Origin: a bacterium
GTDB taxonomy: Bacteria > Actinomycetota > Acidimicrobiia > Spongiisociales > UBA5794
Reading direction: 5' to 3'
Length of the DNA: 39,637 nt
Assembly (NCBI GenBank): GCA_024226255.1
Contig: JAAELU010000647.1
Coordinates: 1 to 39,637, forward strand
The notes beneath the pieces were generated by a model that was given only the letters and a program-made list of their open reading frames with translations, was not told where the DNA came from and did not search any database. Position numbers and translations under genes: made by a program. The number at the start of each line of letters is the position of its first letter. Position 1 is the stretch's first letter. Shown one piece after another: positions 1 to 7,232 of this stretch.

Positions 1-238
1 GGACGTTTGGCTCTCGGCATGGCGACAGGGTGTGATGGAGAACGGCCTCACCCAAACCCCCCTCGGAGTCAGACGGGGGGAGAGACACATTCAACGCACC
101 GAGGGCCGGAGCTGCGCAGCAGCTCCCAAGGAACGCCGCAGGCGTTCCCGACGACGCACCCCGTGATCGCACAGTCACCACGCGGCCTCGTGGGATCGCG
201 CAGTCACACGTGCAACCAGTGCGGCGCACTGGCACCGC
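1..238. other. Left-end intergenic region with hairpins
   Basis: No convincing gene is visible here; the short ORF at 7-246 has no ribosome binding site or family resemblance. The stretch holds a C-run/G-run pair (CCCCCC near 57-62, GGGGGG at 75-80), a perfect 8-bp hairpin at 130-148, and two related GATCGC-CAGTCAC motifs near 164-178 and 193-208. It lies downstream of the minus-strand DMT transporter, so some of these structures may end that transcript (inference). Confidence 0.5.
130..148. repeat. Perfect hairpin of the GGAACGC repeat family
   Basis: GGAACGCC, loop GCA, GGCGTTCC is an 8-bp perfect palindrome. It is preceded by AGCTCCCAAG, and the same string followed by GGAACG occurs (reverse complement) in the 80-bp tandem repeat near 11.33-11.47 kb, so the two places belong to one dispersed family. 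There is no T-tract, so it is not a canonical intrinsic terminator on either strand. Confidence 0.6.
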
Positions 239-1153
239 CTACGTAGCGTCGACTTCGATGGGGTCCGGTCGGGCCTTGAGGGAGATACCGCCGCCGGCGA
301 GGACGACGCCGGAGAGGGCGAGGAGACCGCCGATGATGATGGGAATGGTGAGCTTCTCGTCGAGTAACACGATACCGCCTGCGACGCTGATCAGCGGGGC
401 GACGTAGGCCACGAGTGAAACCCGAGCCGCTGTGGTGTGTTTCGCGGCGTAGAGGGTGGCACCGAACGGAAGCAGCGTGCTGCCGAGTCCCAGCGCCACC
501 AGCAGAATCCAGAGCTCGGCGTCCAATGGACTGGTGTCGAAATCTCCTAACGCGAAAGCAGCCGTCAGTGCAATCACGCCGCCTGAGATGAACATCGGTA
601 CCGCCAGCGCCATCGTCGAGTGATGCGGAGCGAACTTCCGCTGCAGCACGCCCGAGATTGCGGCGGCCGCCACGCCGCCCAGAGCGAGCATCCCCCCGAG
701 GAGTGGGTCGCCCTCGCCGGATCCGAGGCCCGACTCTCCAGACAAGATGATGAGCAACGCACCACTCAGAGCCAGCACGAATCCAAAGACCTGGCTTCGT
801 CGCTGGGCCTCGCCCAACATGACCCAGGCCAGCACAGCCGTGGCGACCGGTATCAGCGTGATGATGATGGCCTCGACGCCGGCGGAGATGTACTGGAGCG
901 AGCCGATGAACAATATCGGCGAGATCGCGGTGCGGAACATCCCGATCAAGGAGCCGCGTCGCCATTCGAGCGCCGAGATCTTCTGCTGAATGGCCAATGC
1001 GAACAACGTGACGGCGGCCGCGGCCACTCCGAGGCGGAATCCGACGACCGTCAGAGTCGATACGCCGTTTTCGAACGCATATCGAACGCCAACGGCGGCC
1101 AGACCCCAACCGGCGGTGGCGCCGCCGAGTGCTGCAAAAACCTTCTTGGACAT
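239..1153 (-). CDS. DMT superfamily (EamA-type) transporter
   Basis: A 304-residue integral membrane protein with about ten hydrophobic segments in two homologous EamA halves (roughly residues 1-140 and 160-290), the normal size for a drug/metabolite transporter such as RhaT- or YdcZ-like exporters. The substrate cannot be read from sequence. The start MSKKVFAALGG was chosen over the longer frame because the upstream residues are hydrophilic and overlap the divergent gene, and because TAGCCT sits 7 bases before this ATG, with no Shine-Dalgarno sequence, as in a leaderless transcript. It diverges from the dehydrogenase at 1250 across about 96 bp, a likely shared promoter region. The family call is firm; the role as a metabolite exporter is inferred. 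Confidence 0.85.
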   Translation of the reverse strand: MSKKVFAALGGATAGWGLAAVGVRYAFENGVSTLTVVGFRLGVAAAAVTLFALAIQQKISALEWRRGSLIGMFRTAISPILFIGSLQYISAGVEAIIITLIPVATAVLAWVMLGEAQRRSQVFGFVLALSGALLIILSGESGLGSGEGDPLLGGMLALGGVAAAAISGVLQRKFAPHHSTMALAVPMFISGGVIALTAAFALGDFDTSPLDAELWILLVALGLGSTLLPFGATLYAAKHTTAARVSLVAYVAPLISVAGGIVLLDEKLTIPIIIGGLLALSGVVLAGGGISLKARPDPIEVDAT

Positions 1154-1160
1154 CCTGAAG

Positions 1161-1166
1161 AGGCTA
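1161..1166 (-). promoter_or_regulatory. -10 box for leaderless DMT transporter transcript
   Basis: On the minus strand TAGCCT is followed by 7 bases and the ATG at 1153. No purine-rich ribosome binding site lies between. This fits the actinobacterial TANNNT leaderless pattern; no clear -35 is seen. Confidence 0.4.
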
Positions 1167-1249
1167 GTGCCACCGCCTTGCCGCTCATCCGGAGCGCGTG
1201 GCGCGTGGACGGCTGGTCCGCCATAATCGCCGGACCACTGGAGGTGTTC

Positions 1250-2206
1250 ATGAAGGTTGGGTTCATCGGTCTCGGGAACGCCGGCGGCAACCTGGCCGGC
1301 AGCCTGCAACGTAACGGCTACCACCTCGTCGTACGTGACTTGGACAAGTCGCTTGCCGAACCCTTCATCGACGCCGGCGCCGAGTGGGCGGAGAACCCCC
1401 GCCGACTCGCCGAAATGTGCGACGTTGTCATCACGTGCCTGCCTTCACCTGCCGCCGTCAGCACGGTGATGGAGGCACCCGATGGAGTGCTAGCCGGCCT
1501 CAGTGAAGGGAAGACGTGGCTTGAGATGAGCACCACCGATGAAGCGGAGGTGCGTCGGATCGGGGCTCTGGTGAAGACGAGCGGAGCAGACCCGGTCGAC
1601 TGCCCGGTCTCCGGAGGATGCCATCGAGCGGCGACCGGCAATATCTCAATCTTGGCCGGATGTGAGCGCGAGGTGTTCGAGCGAGTGCTTCCGATTCTCA
1701 CCACGATGGGGCGGCGAATCCTTCACGTCGGCCCGCTCGGAGCGGCTTCCATCCTCAAGGTCGTCACCAACTATCTCGCCTCCGTGCATCTGGTGGCACT
1801 CGGCGAAGCCCTCACCACCGCCAAGATGGCAGGGATGGACCTCAACACGACATACGAAGCAATCCGCATCAGCTCGGGCAACTCCTTCGTGCATGAGACA
1901 GAGTCACAGGTGATTCTCAACGGCAGCTACAACATCAACTTCACGATGGACCTGGTCATCAAGGACATGTCCCTCTTCCAGGCAATCGCCGATCGCCACG
2001 ACATTCCTCTCGAGGTCTCGCCGCTCATCCTGGACATCTTCCAGCACGGACAGGATGCCTACGGTCCTCGCTTCTGGTCCTCGGGAATCGTCAAACGTTT
2101 GGAGGATGCCTGCGAAGTTGCGCTGCGGGCGCCCGGGTTCCCAGATGAACTGGTGGACACCGAACCTGAGGTCGAGGGCTACGAGGTTATACCCAGCGCA
2201 GTCTGA
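1250..2206 (+). CDS. Beta-hydroxyacid dehydrogenase, 3-hydroxyisobutyrate dehydrogenase family
   Basis: A 318-residue NAD(P)-dependent oxidoreductase of the 3-hydroxyisobutyrate / 6-phosphogluconate dehydrogenase fold. The N-terminal Rossmann motif GFIGLGNAGG lies at residues 4-13, the substrate-loop motif DCPVSGG at 117-123, and the catalytic lysine is probably K170 in ASILKVVTNY; the C-terminal all-helical domain follows. The start ATG at 1250 has GGAGG a few bases upstream. The family oxidises small beta-hydroxy acids or reduces the semialdehydes; the exact substrate is unknown. A second, divergent member of the same family lies at 36512-37429. The 162-residue gene follows after 15 bp and may be cotranscribed. 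Confidence 0.85.
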   Translation: MKVGFIGLGNAGGNLAGSLQRNGYHLVVRDLDKSLAEPFIDAGAEWAENPRRLAEMCDVVITCLPSPAAVSTVMEAPDGVLAGLSEGKTWLEMSTTDEAEVRRIGALVKTSGADPVDCPVSGGCHRAATGNISILAGCEREVFERVLPILTTMGRRILHVGPLGAASILKVVTNYLASVHLVALGEALTTAKMAGMDLNTTYEAIRISSGNSFVHETESQVILNGSYNINFTMDLVIKDMSLFQAIADRHDIPLEVSPLILDIFQHGQDAYGPRFWSSGIVKRLEDACEVALRAPGFPDELVDTEPEVEGYEVIPSAV

Positions 2207-2221
2207 ACGACAGGAGATGAG

Positions 2222-2710
2222 ATGGCCGATTGGCAGAAACTGATCAGGAAGCATCAGTCCCACGAAATAGAGGCCGGCGAGGAGCTGTTGGCCACCCTCT
2301 TGGCGGCGCCGGCCGGCTCCATCAAGAAGGCGGCGATTGCCGGAGGTATCGGCGGACAGCTGGGCGCCGCGGGCACCAATGCGGGGATGCGCTCGGGAAG
2401 CCAGGCAGCTCGGCGCGAGCAAAGATCACAGCAGGATGGACAAACCTTCGCCGGTACCTTTCCGATCACCTTCATGTTGCTGACCATTACGGACCGCCGA
2501 TTGCTCGTGTTCGAGCGAGGATCTGTCACCTCCAAGAAGCCCGAGCGACTAGTTGCGGCATACCCCCGCGACGTACTCATCTCAGCTGAGACGGCAAAGG
2601 GGTTCATGAATAGGAAGCTGACATTGTCGTTCTCCGACGGATCCCATGTCGTTCTGGACGGAGGCATGGCGCAGCCGTTCACCAAGTTCGAGACAGCTGT
2701 TGGCGGCTGA
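2222..2710 (+). CDS. Unknown protein with PH-like C-terminal half
   Basis: A 162-residue protein not assigned to a named family. Residues 1-28 are charged and helical, 30-60 are Gly/Ala-rich and weakly hydrophobic, a basic stretch (ARREQRSQQ) follows, and residues 75-160 are beta-rich with TDRRLLVFERG, which resembles bacterial PH-like domains by eye only. It starts 15 bp after the dehydrogenase stop, with AGGAG-like bases before ATG 2222, suggesting an operon. It is followed by the promoter of the rhodanese-metZ unit, so it is probably the last gene of its transcript. Function is unknown. Confidence 0.7.
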   Translation: MADWQKLIRKHQSHEIEAGEELLATLLAAPAGSIKKAAIAGGIGGQLGAAGTNAGMRSGSQAARREQRSQQDGQTFAGTFPITFMLLTITDRRLLVFERGSVTSKKPERLVAAYPRDVLISAETAKGFMNRKLTLSFSDGSHVVLDGGMAQPFTKFETAVGG

Positions 2711-2718
2711 CCCGGACA

Positions 2719-2747
2719 TTGACACGGCGCACCGACCTCAGTACCTT
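2719..2747 (+). promoter_or_regulatory. Candidate promoter of the rhodanese-metZ unit
   Basis: TTGACA at 2719-2724, a 17-bp spacer, and TACCTT at 2742-2747 match the -35/-10 pattern of a housekeeping actinobacterial promoter. It lies just after the preceding stop codon and would give a leader of about 150 nt before the tiny ORF at 2903. Confidence 0.5.
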
Positions 2748-2753
2748 CCGCCG

Positions 2754-2902
2754 TCATGTTGCCGCCAGCCACCATGTGCATGTGTTTCGGCTCTCGGGTG
2801 AATCCGAGCGCTGCGGTGCCGTGCTGCCAGCGCTGACGACGCACTCCCCCGAGAGTCACTCCGCACCCTGCGTCGCCCGCCACCTCAACCGAAGGAAGCA
2901 AC
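2754..2902 (+). promoter_or_regulatory. Possible structured 5' leader upstream of rhodanese-metZ
   Basis: The predicted leader contains neighbouring stems: CTCGG/CCGAG around 2793-2808, then CGCTG/CAGCG near 2809-2835 enclosing a smaller CGG/CCG stem. Leaders before metZ-type genes are often SAM-responsive in this phylum, but the conserved strings of SAM-I and SAM-IV were not found here. A regulatory RNA of unrecognised class, or simple GC-rich fold noise, are both possible. Confidence 0.25.
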
Positions 2903-2962
2903 ATGACCCGCCGACCCGATATCCCATTCACCGACCGCCTGCCGGCTGGTGAGACGTCATGA
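2903..2962 (+). CDS. Tiny ORF (19 aa) coupled to the rhodanese gene
   Basis: An ATG preceded by GGAAG opens a 19-residue frame beginning MTRRPDIPF and ending in a TGA that overlaps the rhodanese start by the ATGA arrangement. Its spacing, ribosome-binding-like bases and 4-nt overlap suggest a translated leader peptide giving translational coupling to the rhodanese and metZ. It carries no run of Met or Cys codons, so attenuation is not evident. Too short for codon statistics. Confidence 0.35.
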   Translation: MTRRPDIPFTDRLPAGETS

Positions 2963-3366
2963 GCTACGCAGGCAATGTCCCCCCAACCGAGGCCTTCCAG
3001 CTGCTCAGCGATGATCCGGCGACCGTTCTCGTTGATGTTCGCACGCCTGCCGAATGGAGTTATGTCGGCCTGCCCGACCTCACCGGACTCGGTAAGCAGG
3101 TTGTGACCGCCTCGTGGCATCCACACCTGACGGGCGACGAACTCAAGCAAGCGCTCACCGTCGCCGGAATCGATCCCGACGACCGGCTGCTGTTTCTGTG
3201 CCGGTCTGGTCAGCGTTCCCAGAGCGCGGCGACCCTGGCCACCCAAGCCGGATTTGGACAGGCGTACAACGTTTCCGAAGGATTCGAGGGCCATCTCGAC
3301 GCGAAGGGTCAACGGGGCCACACATCAGGTTGGAAATTCGACGGACTGCCCTGGAGGCAATCATGA
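2959..3366 (+). CDS. Rhodanese-like sulfurtransferase
   Basis: A 135-residue single-domain rhodanese. DVRTPAEW (26-33) is the typical first motif, and CRSGQRS at 81-87 is the active-site loop with C81 as the persulfide-carrying cysteine. Its stop overlaps the metZ start (ATGA), so the two are translationally coupled. The same rhodanese-metZ pairing is known in mycobacteria (Rv0390-Rv0391), suggesting the rhodanese handles sulfide or persulfide for homocysteine formation. The functional link is inferred from context; the fold and active site are visible directly. Confidence 0.9.
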   Translation: MSYAGNVPPTEAFQLLSDDPATVLVDVRTPAEWSYVGLPDLTGLGKQVVTASWHPHLTGDELKQALTVAGIDPDDRLLFLCRSGQRSQSAATLATQAGFGQAYNVSEGFEGHLDAKGQRGHTSGWKFDGLPWRQS

Positions 3367-4532
3367 CGGATTGGAATCCGGCAACCCTCGAGGTGCGGGG
3401 CGGGCTCAATCGAAGCGAGTTCGATGAAACCTCCGAGGCGCTCTTCCTGACGTCCGGCTACGTGTATGGCTCCGCCGAGGAGGCGGAGGCCGCGTTCGCA
3501 GGTGAGTCCGACCACTTCATCTACTCGCGATACGGCAACCCAACGGTGGCAATGCTCCAAGAGCGCCTCCGCTTGCTCGAAGGAGCCGACGCGGCCTGGG
3601 CGACCGCTTCAGGAATGGCCGCCGTGTTCAACGCGCTCGTGGCATCGCTGAAGAAGGGCGACCGCGTTGTGGCCGCTCGGGGTTTGTTCGGCTCGTGCTT
3701 CGTGATTCTCACCGAACTGCTCCCCCGCTTCGGCATCGAGGCCGAGCTTGTCGACGGCTCCGACCTCACCCAGTGGGAAGGGGCGCTGTCGAGGCCCGCC
3801 CAGGCAGTCTTCTTCGAGACACCATCGAATCCGATGCAGGAACTCATCGACGTCGCCGCCGTTGCCGAGATGGCACACGGCGCCGGTGCCACCGTCATTG
3901 TCGACAACGTGTTCGCCACGCCGGTACTGCAGAAGCCGCTGCAACTCGGCGCCGACGTTGTCGTCTACTCGACGACCAAGCACCTCGACGGCCACGGGCG
4001 CACGCTCGGTGGAGCCATCCTCGGTAGTGAGGAGTTCATCTTCGAGAAGCTGCAGCCCTGGATGCGCCACACCGGACCGTCGATCAGTCCGTTCAACGCT
4101 TGGGTAGTTCTCAAGAGTCTCGAAACACTCTCCTTGCGGGTCGAGAAGCAGGCGGTGAATGCACTCCAGGTCGGTGAGTTCCTCGACCGCCACCCCAAGG
4201 TGAATCGGGTCATTTACCCAGGGCTCGATAGCCACCCGCAGCGTGATCTTGCCAAGCGGCAGATGAAGCTCGGCGGCACCGTGGTCACCTTTGAAATCAG
4301 CGGGGGGACCCAAGAGGCCTTCCGCATGCTCAACGCCATGGAACTCATCGACATCTCGAACAACCTGGGCGACGCCAAGTCCTTGGCGACTCATCCGGCG
4401 ACGACAACTCATCGCCGGTTGGGCCCGGAGGTGCGTCAAACGATGGGGATCACCGACGGCGTAATCCGGATCTCAGTCGGCCTCGAAGACCCCGACGATC
4501 TCCGAAGCGACATCGACCAAGCACTGGCTTAG
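3363..4532 (+). CDS. metZ: O-succinylhomoserine sulfhydrylase
   Basis: A 389-residue PLP enzyme of the Cys/Met metabolism family, normal full length. SRYGNPT (55-61), ASGMAA (82-87), cofactor-binding D181 in DNVFATP and the Schiff-base lysine K206 in STTKHLDGHG are all present. MetZ converts O-succinyl- (or O-acetyl-) homoserine plus sulfide to homocysteine in methionine synthesis. The MetZ call rather than MetB or MetY rests on overall resemblance and the upstream rhodanese, as in mycobacteria. It is last in its operon and converges on the aldehyde dehydrogenase with only 12 bp between stop codons. Confidence 0.88.
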   Translation: MTDWNPATLEVRGGLNRSEFDETSEALFLTSGYVYGSAEEAEAAFAGESDHFIYSRYGNPTVAMLQERLRLLEGADAAWATASGMAAVFNALVASLKKGDRVVAARGLFGSCFVILTELLPRFGIEAELVDGSDLTQWEGALSRPAQAVFFETPSNPMQELIDVAAVAEMAHGAGATVIVDNVFATPVLQKPLQLGADVVVYSTTKHLDGHGRTLGGAILGSEEFIFEKLQPWMRHTGPSISPFNAWVVLKSLETLSLRVEKQAVNALQVGEFLDRHPKVNRVIYPGLDSHPQRDLAKRQMKLGGTVVTFEISGGTQEAFRMLNAMELIDISNNLGDAKSLATHPATTTHRRLGPEVRQTMGITDGVIRISVGLEDPDDLRSDIDQALA

Positions 4533-4544
4533 CTAATCAGGCAG

Positions 4545-5999
4545 CTACCAGCTGAGGCCGACGTACTTGGTGTCGAGGTACTCCATGATGCCTTCGTGGC
4601 TGCCCTCTTTGCCGATGCCCGACTGTTTGAGGCCGCCAAACGGCGCCGCCGGGTCCGACACCATGCCCTTGTTGAGGGCAATCATGCCCGCCTCGAGCCT
4701 CTCAGCGACGCGCATACCCCGCTTCATGTCTTCGGTGTAGGCGTACGACATCAAACCCAGTTCGGTGTCATTGGCCATGGCGATAGCCTCGTCCTCCGTC
4801 TCGAACGAGACGATGGGAGCGACCGGTCCGAAAATCTCCTCGCGAAGGATCGCATCGTCGGGGGCTACGTCGCTGAGGACGGTCGGCGTGTAGAAGAAGC
4901 CGGGCCCGTCGGGGCGGGAGCCGCCGGTCAGCGCCGTGGATCCGTTATCGAGCGATTGGGCGACGAGATCCGCAATGTCGTCCCGACTTTTTGCATTGAT
5001 CATCGGGCCGACCTGATTGTTGCGATCCATTCCGGGACCCATGCGCAGCTTGTTCATGGCCGCCGTCAGCATCGTCGAGAACTGATCTGCGACAGCGGCA
5101 TGCACCAGGAACCGGTTGGCCGCAGTGCACGCCTCCCCGGCGTTGCGCATCTTGGCGACCATGGCCCCTTCGATCGCTGCATCGAGATCGGCATCTTCGA
5201 ACACGATGAAAGGTGCGTTGCCGCCGAGTTCCATGGAGGTGCGCAACACCTGCTCGGAAGCCTTAGCCAGGAGCAGCTTGCCGACTTCGGTCGACCCGGT
5301 AAACGACAGCTTGCGGACTCGAGGGTCCTCGAGGACCGCGTCGACGACGCCCGATGAACCTCGTGCCGAGATCACATTGACGACCCCCGGGGGAACGCCG
5401 GCCTCCTCCATCAGGTGAGCTACGGCCAGGGCGCTCAGCGGGGTGTCGGAGGCGGGCTTGAGAATCGTCGTGCATCCGGCGGCCAGGGCCGGACCAATCT
5501 TGCGGGTAGCCATCGCGACCGGGAAGTTCCAAGGCGTGATGAGCATGCAGATGCCGACCGGCCGCACGAGCGTGAGGATGGTCTTGTCGCCGTTGGGAGC
5601 AGTCCTCACTTCGCCGGCAATGCGAACCGCTTCCTCAGAGAACCAGCGATAGAACTCGGCGCCGTACCGCACCTCACCGATGGCATCCGAATACGACTTG
5701 CCGTGCTCCATCACCACGAGTTCGGCAAGAGCCTCTTCGTTCTCCCGCATGAGTTCGTAGCTGCGGCGCAGAATCTCGGCCCGCTCGCGAGGCGCCGTCG
5801 CCGCCCACTGCTCAGATGCAGCTTCGGCGGCGTCAACCGCAGCAATGGCGTCGGCCCGTGACGCGGTAGCGACTTCGGCGAGTTCGGCTTCAGTTGCCGG
5901 ATCCAACACTGCCAACGATCCGTCACTGGAGCGCCAGTTGCCTCCAATCAACAAACCGGTCTTATCCGCCATCTTGAGTTTGTCGAGCATCAGCGCCAT
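4545..5999 (-). CDS. gabD: NAD(P)-dependent succinate-semialdehyde dehydrogenase family protein
   Basis: A 484-residue aldehyde dehydrogenase, full length. PWNFP (156-160), FTGSTEVG (233-240), general base E257 in ELGG and the catalytic cysteine C291 in GEACTAANR are present. The C-terminal segment with GLKQSGIGKEG is typical of GabD-like enzymes, which oxidise succinate semialdehyde to succinate; other short semialdehydes are possible. ATG 5999 was chosen with AAAGG upstream; internal ATGs at residues 4 and 10 are alternatives. No other GABA genes adjoin it, so the physiological substrate is uncertain. Confidence 0.82.
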   Translation of the reverse strand: MALMLDKLKMADKTGLLIGGNWRSSDGSLAVLDPATEAELAEVATASRADAIAAVDAAEAASEQWAATAPRERAEILRRSYELMRENEEALAELVVMEHGKSYSDAIGEVRYGAEFYRWFSEEAVRIAGEVRTAPNGDKTILTLVRPVGICMLITPWNFPVAMATRKIGPALAAGCTTILKPASDTPLSALAVAHLMEEAGVPPGVVNVISARGSSGVVDAVLEDPRVRKLSFTGSTEVGKLLLAKASEQVLRTSMELGGNAPFIVFEDADLDAAIEGAMVAKMRNAGEACTAANRFLVHAAVADQFSTMLTAAMNKLRMGPGMDRNNQVGPMINAKSRDDIADLVAQSLDNGSTALTGGSRPDGPGFFYTPTVLSDVAPDDAILREEIFGPVAPIVSFETEDEAIAMANDTELGLMSYAYTEDMKRGMRVAERLEAGMIALNKGMVSDPAAPFGGLKQSGIGKEGSHEGIMEYLDTKYVGLSW

Positions 6000-6064
6000 G
6001 GAGCCAGCCTTTCAGAGGTCTTCAGAGGCAAAGGTACTCGATCCGACACGGCTCGAATTCGGCT

Positions 6065-6397
6065 TCACACCGGAGGCGTCCACCAGTCAAAACCGCCGTC
6101 GTCTCCGGCGGCGAAGGGCACCACGGATACCACCGCGGAGACTTCGATCGGGCCGTAGATGTGGGGAAACTTCTCGCCGGCGCCGGACGTGTCTTCCCGC
6201 ACCAAGTCTGCTGATAGGCGCTCCGGATCGATCTCGAGCAGCGTTAGGTCACGGCGCCCGGCGAATACTCGATTGGCGGTGCGAACCACCTGCATCTCAT
6301 CAGAGCAGTGCACAAAACCTTCGGATTCCCAACCGTTCGGGGCGTACGTATCAGCGCGTGCCGCCCAGTCGGCGTCAGTGGCGATGTGCAGAATCAT
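6065..6397 (-). CDS. DUF952 family protein
   Basis: A 110-residue cytoplasmic protein with the two signature motifs of DUF952: GFVHCS (27-32) and FPHIYGP (77-83), with LLEIDPERL between them. The family is widespread and small, and its biochemical function is not established. A GAGGAG ribosome binding site precedes the ATG at 6397. It lies 65 bp upstream of gabD on the same strand and may be cotranscribed with it. Confidence 0.85.
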   Translation of the reverse strand: MILHIATDADWAARADTYAPNGWESEGFVHCSDEMQVVRTANRVFAGRRDLTLLEIDPERLSADLVREDTSGAGEKFPHIYGPIEVSAVVSVVPFAAGDDGGFDWWTPPV

Positions 6398-6534
6398 GCG
6401 ATCTCCTCGATTTCAGCAACAGGCTAGGCCAGCACGATCGTGTATCTATTCGGCGCCTCGTTGTTCTAGCGCTGACTTCGACGGTGCGGTGCCGTGGTCT
6501 TGGGGCGGCAACGCCGTTTCGGTCCCTATAGGAG

Positions 6535-6562
6535 CCGAGCACCCGACCGGTACGGGCTCGGT
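6535..6562. terminator. Possible terminator hairpin
   Basis: CCGAG...CTCGG outer and CCCG/CGGG inner stems with a 2-nt bulge and a 7-nt loop lie about 100 bp downstream of the lipoprotein stop at 6662 (minus strand). There is no clear T-run, so the call is weak. The rest of the gap 6398-6661 shows no gene I can support. Confidence 0.3.
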
Positions 6563-6661
6563 GCGGTTCTGGTCCGGCCTGGATTTGTCCAAATCGTAGG
6601 ATTCGGAGCTGACGATACCGTCGTCGTCACCAGTGGTTTGGTGCCGGTTGGCTTGTGGCGC

Positions 6662-7096
6662 CTACGAGCCGGTCGTGGCTCCAAAAGCGGGCACAATCGA
6701 GGCGACTCCGTCGAGGGCAGCCAGTGCTCGAAGGTCCTCGGCGGACGCAGCTCCTGTGATCATCAGCAAGTCCGGATACTGACCGGAGACCACGAGTCCG
6801 GCCGCCTCGGCAGCGGCTACTCGCTCAGCAGTGACTTCGTCATATGTGACCTCGATCAAGATCTGATCGCCGTCGAACTGCAGCTCCGGAACACGGCCGG
6901 CTATCACGTCAAGCGCCATGCCATCTGCAGCCAGCGTGGCCGCAGTGAACAAGTGCGAAGACAGCAGGGCGTCCGTGCCGGTGGGCTTCTGGATAGCTGA
7001 TGGGACTGTCGTCGTGGGAGCCGTGGACTCGCTATCGGATCCGCAGGACCCGACGACCAGGGCTATGACAATGAGAAATGGTATTACACGCTTCAT
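6662..7096 (-). CDS. Lipoprotein homologous to the pro-region of the adjacent protease
   Basis: A 144-residue lipoprotein. Residues 1-17 form a signal peptide ending in the lipobox VGSC (C18), followed by a short Ser/Thr linker. Residues about 43-139 align by eye with residues 46-146 of the neighbouring protease: both have SSHL, a segment ending in the DQI/SQI-VE strand, an Ala-rich helix followed by GL-VS-YP, a leucine-rich helix and LDGVA/IDGLA. It is thus a free-standing copy of the protease's N-terminal domain. In subtilases, separate pro-domain-like proteins act as folding chaperones or inhibitors (known); that role here is inferred. ATG 7096 is preceded by AAGGA. It lies 136 bp downstream of the protease gene on the same strand. 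Confidence 0.75.
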   Translation of the reverse strand: MKRVIPFLIVIALVVGSCGSDSESTAPTTTVPSAIQKPTGTDALLSSHLFTAATLAADGMALDVIAGRVPELQFDGDQILIEVTYDEVTAERVAAAEAAGLVVSGQYPDLLMITGAASAEDLRALAALDGVASIVPAFGATTGS

Positions 7097-7232
7097 AACA
7101 TCCTTGAGACGCTCCACGGCAGAGATAGGTTCCCCACGAGCCAAGACCCAATCGTGCCGGGCCTTGGACGCAGGCACTCACGGCGGAAGATGTGGTCTGC
7201 CGGGCTCGCACAGGCTCGGCAGACCGGTTCAG

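Noticed and set aside
204..1109. 301-residue Arg-rich minus-strand frame overlapping the DMT transporter
   Set aside because: The transporter frame on the same strand has clear membrane segments; this one is a shifted reading with an Arg-rich, low-complexity product.
2754..2902. SAM-I or SAM-IV riboswitch before metZ
   Set aside because: The position is right, but the conserved core strings of these classes are not visible, so only a generic structured leader is reported.
2254..3321. 355-residue minus-strand frame
   Set aside because: It runs across the 162-residue gene, the promoter and the rhodanese gene on the other strand, and has no family resemblance.
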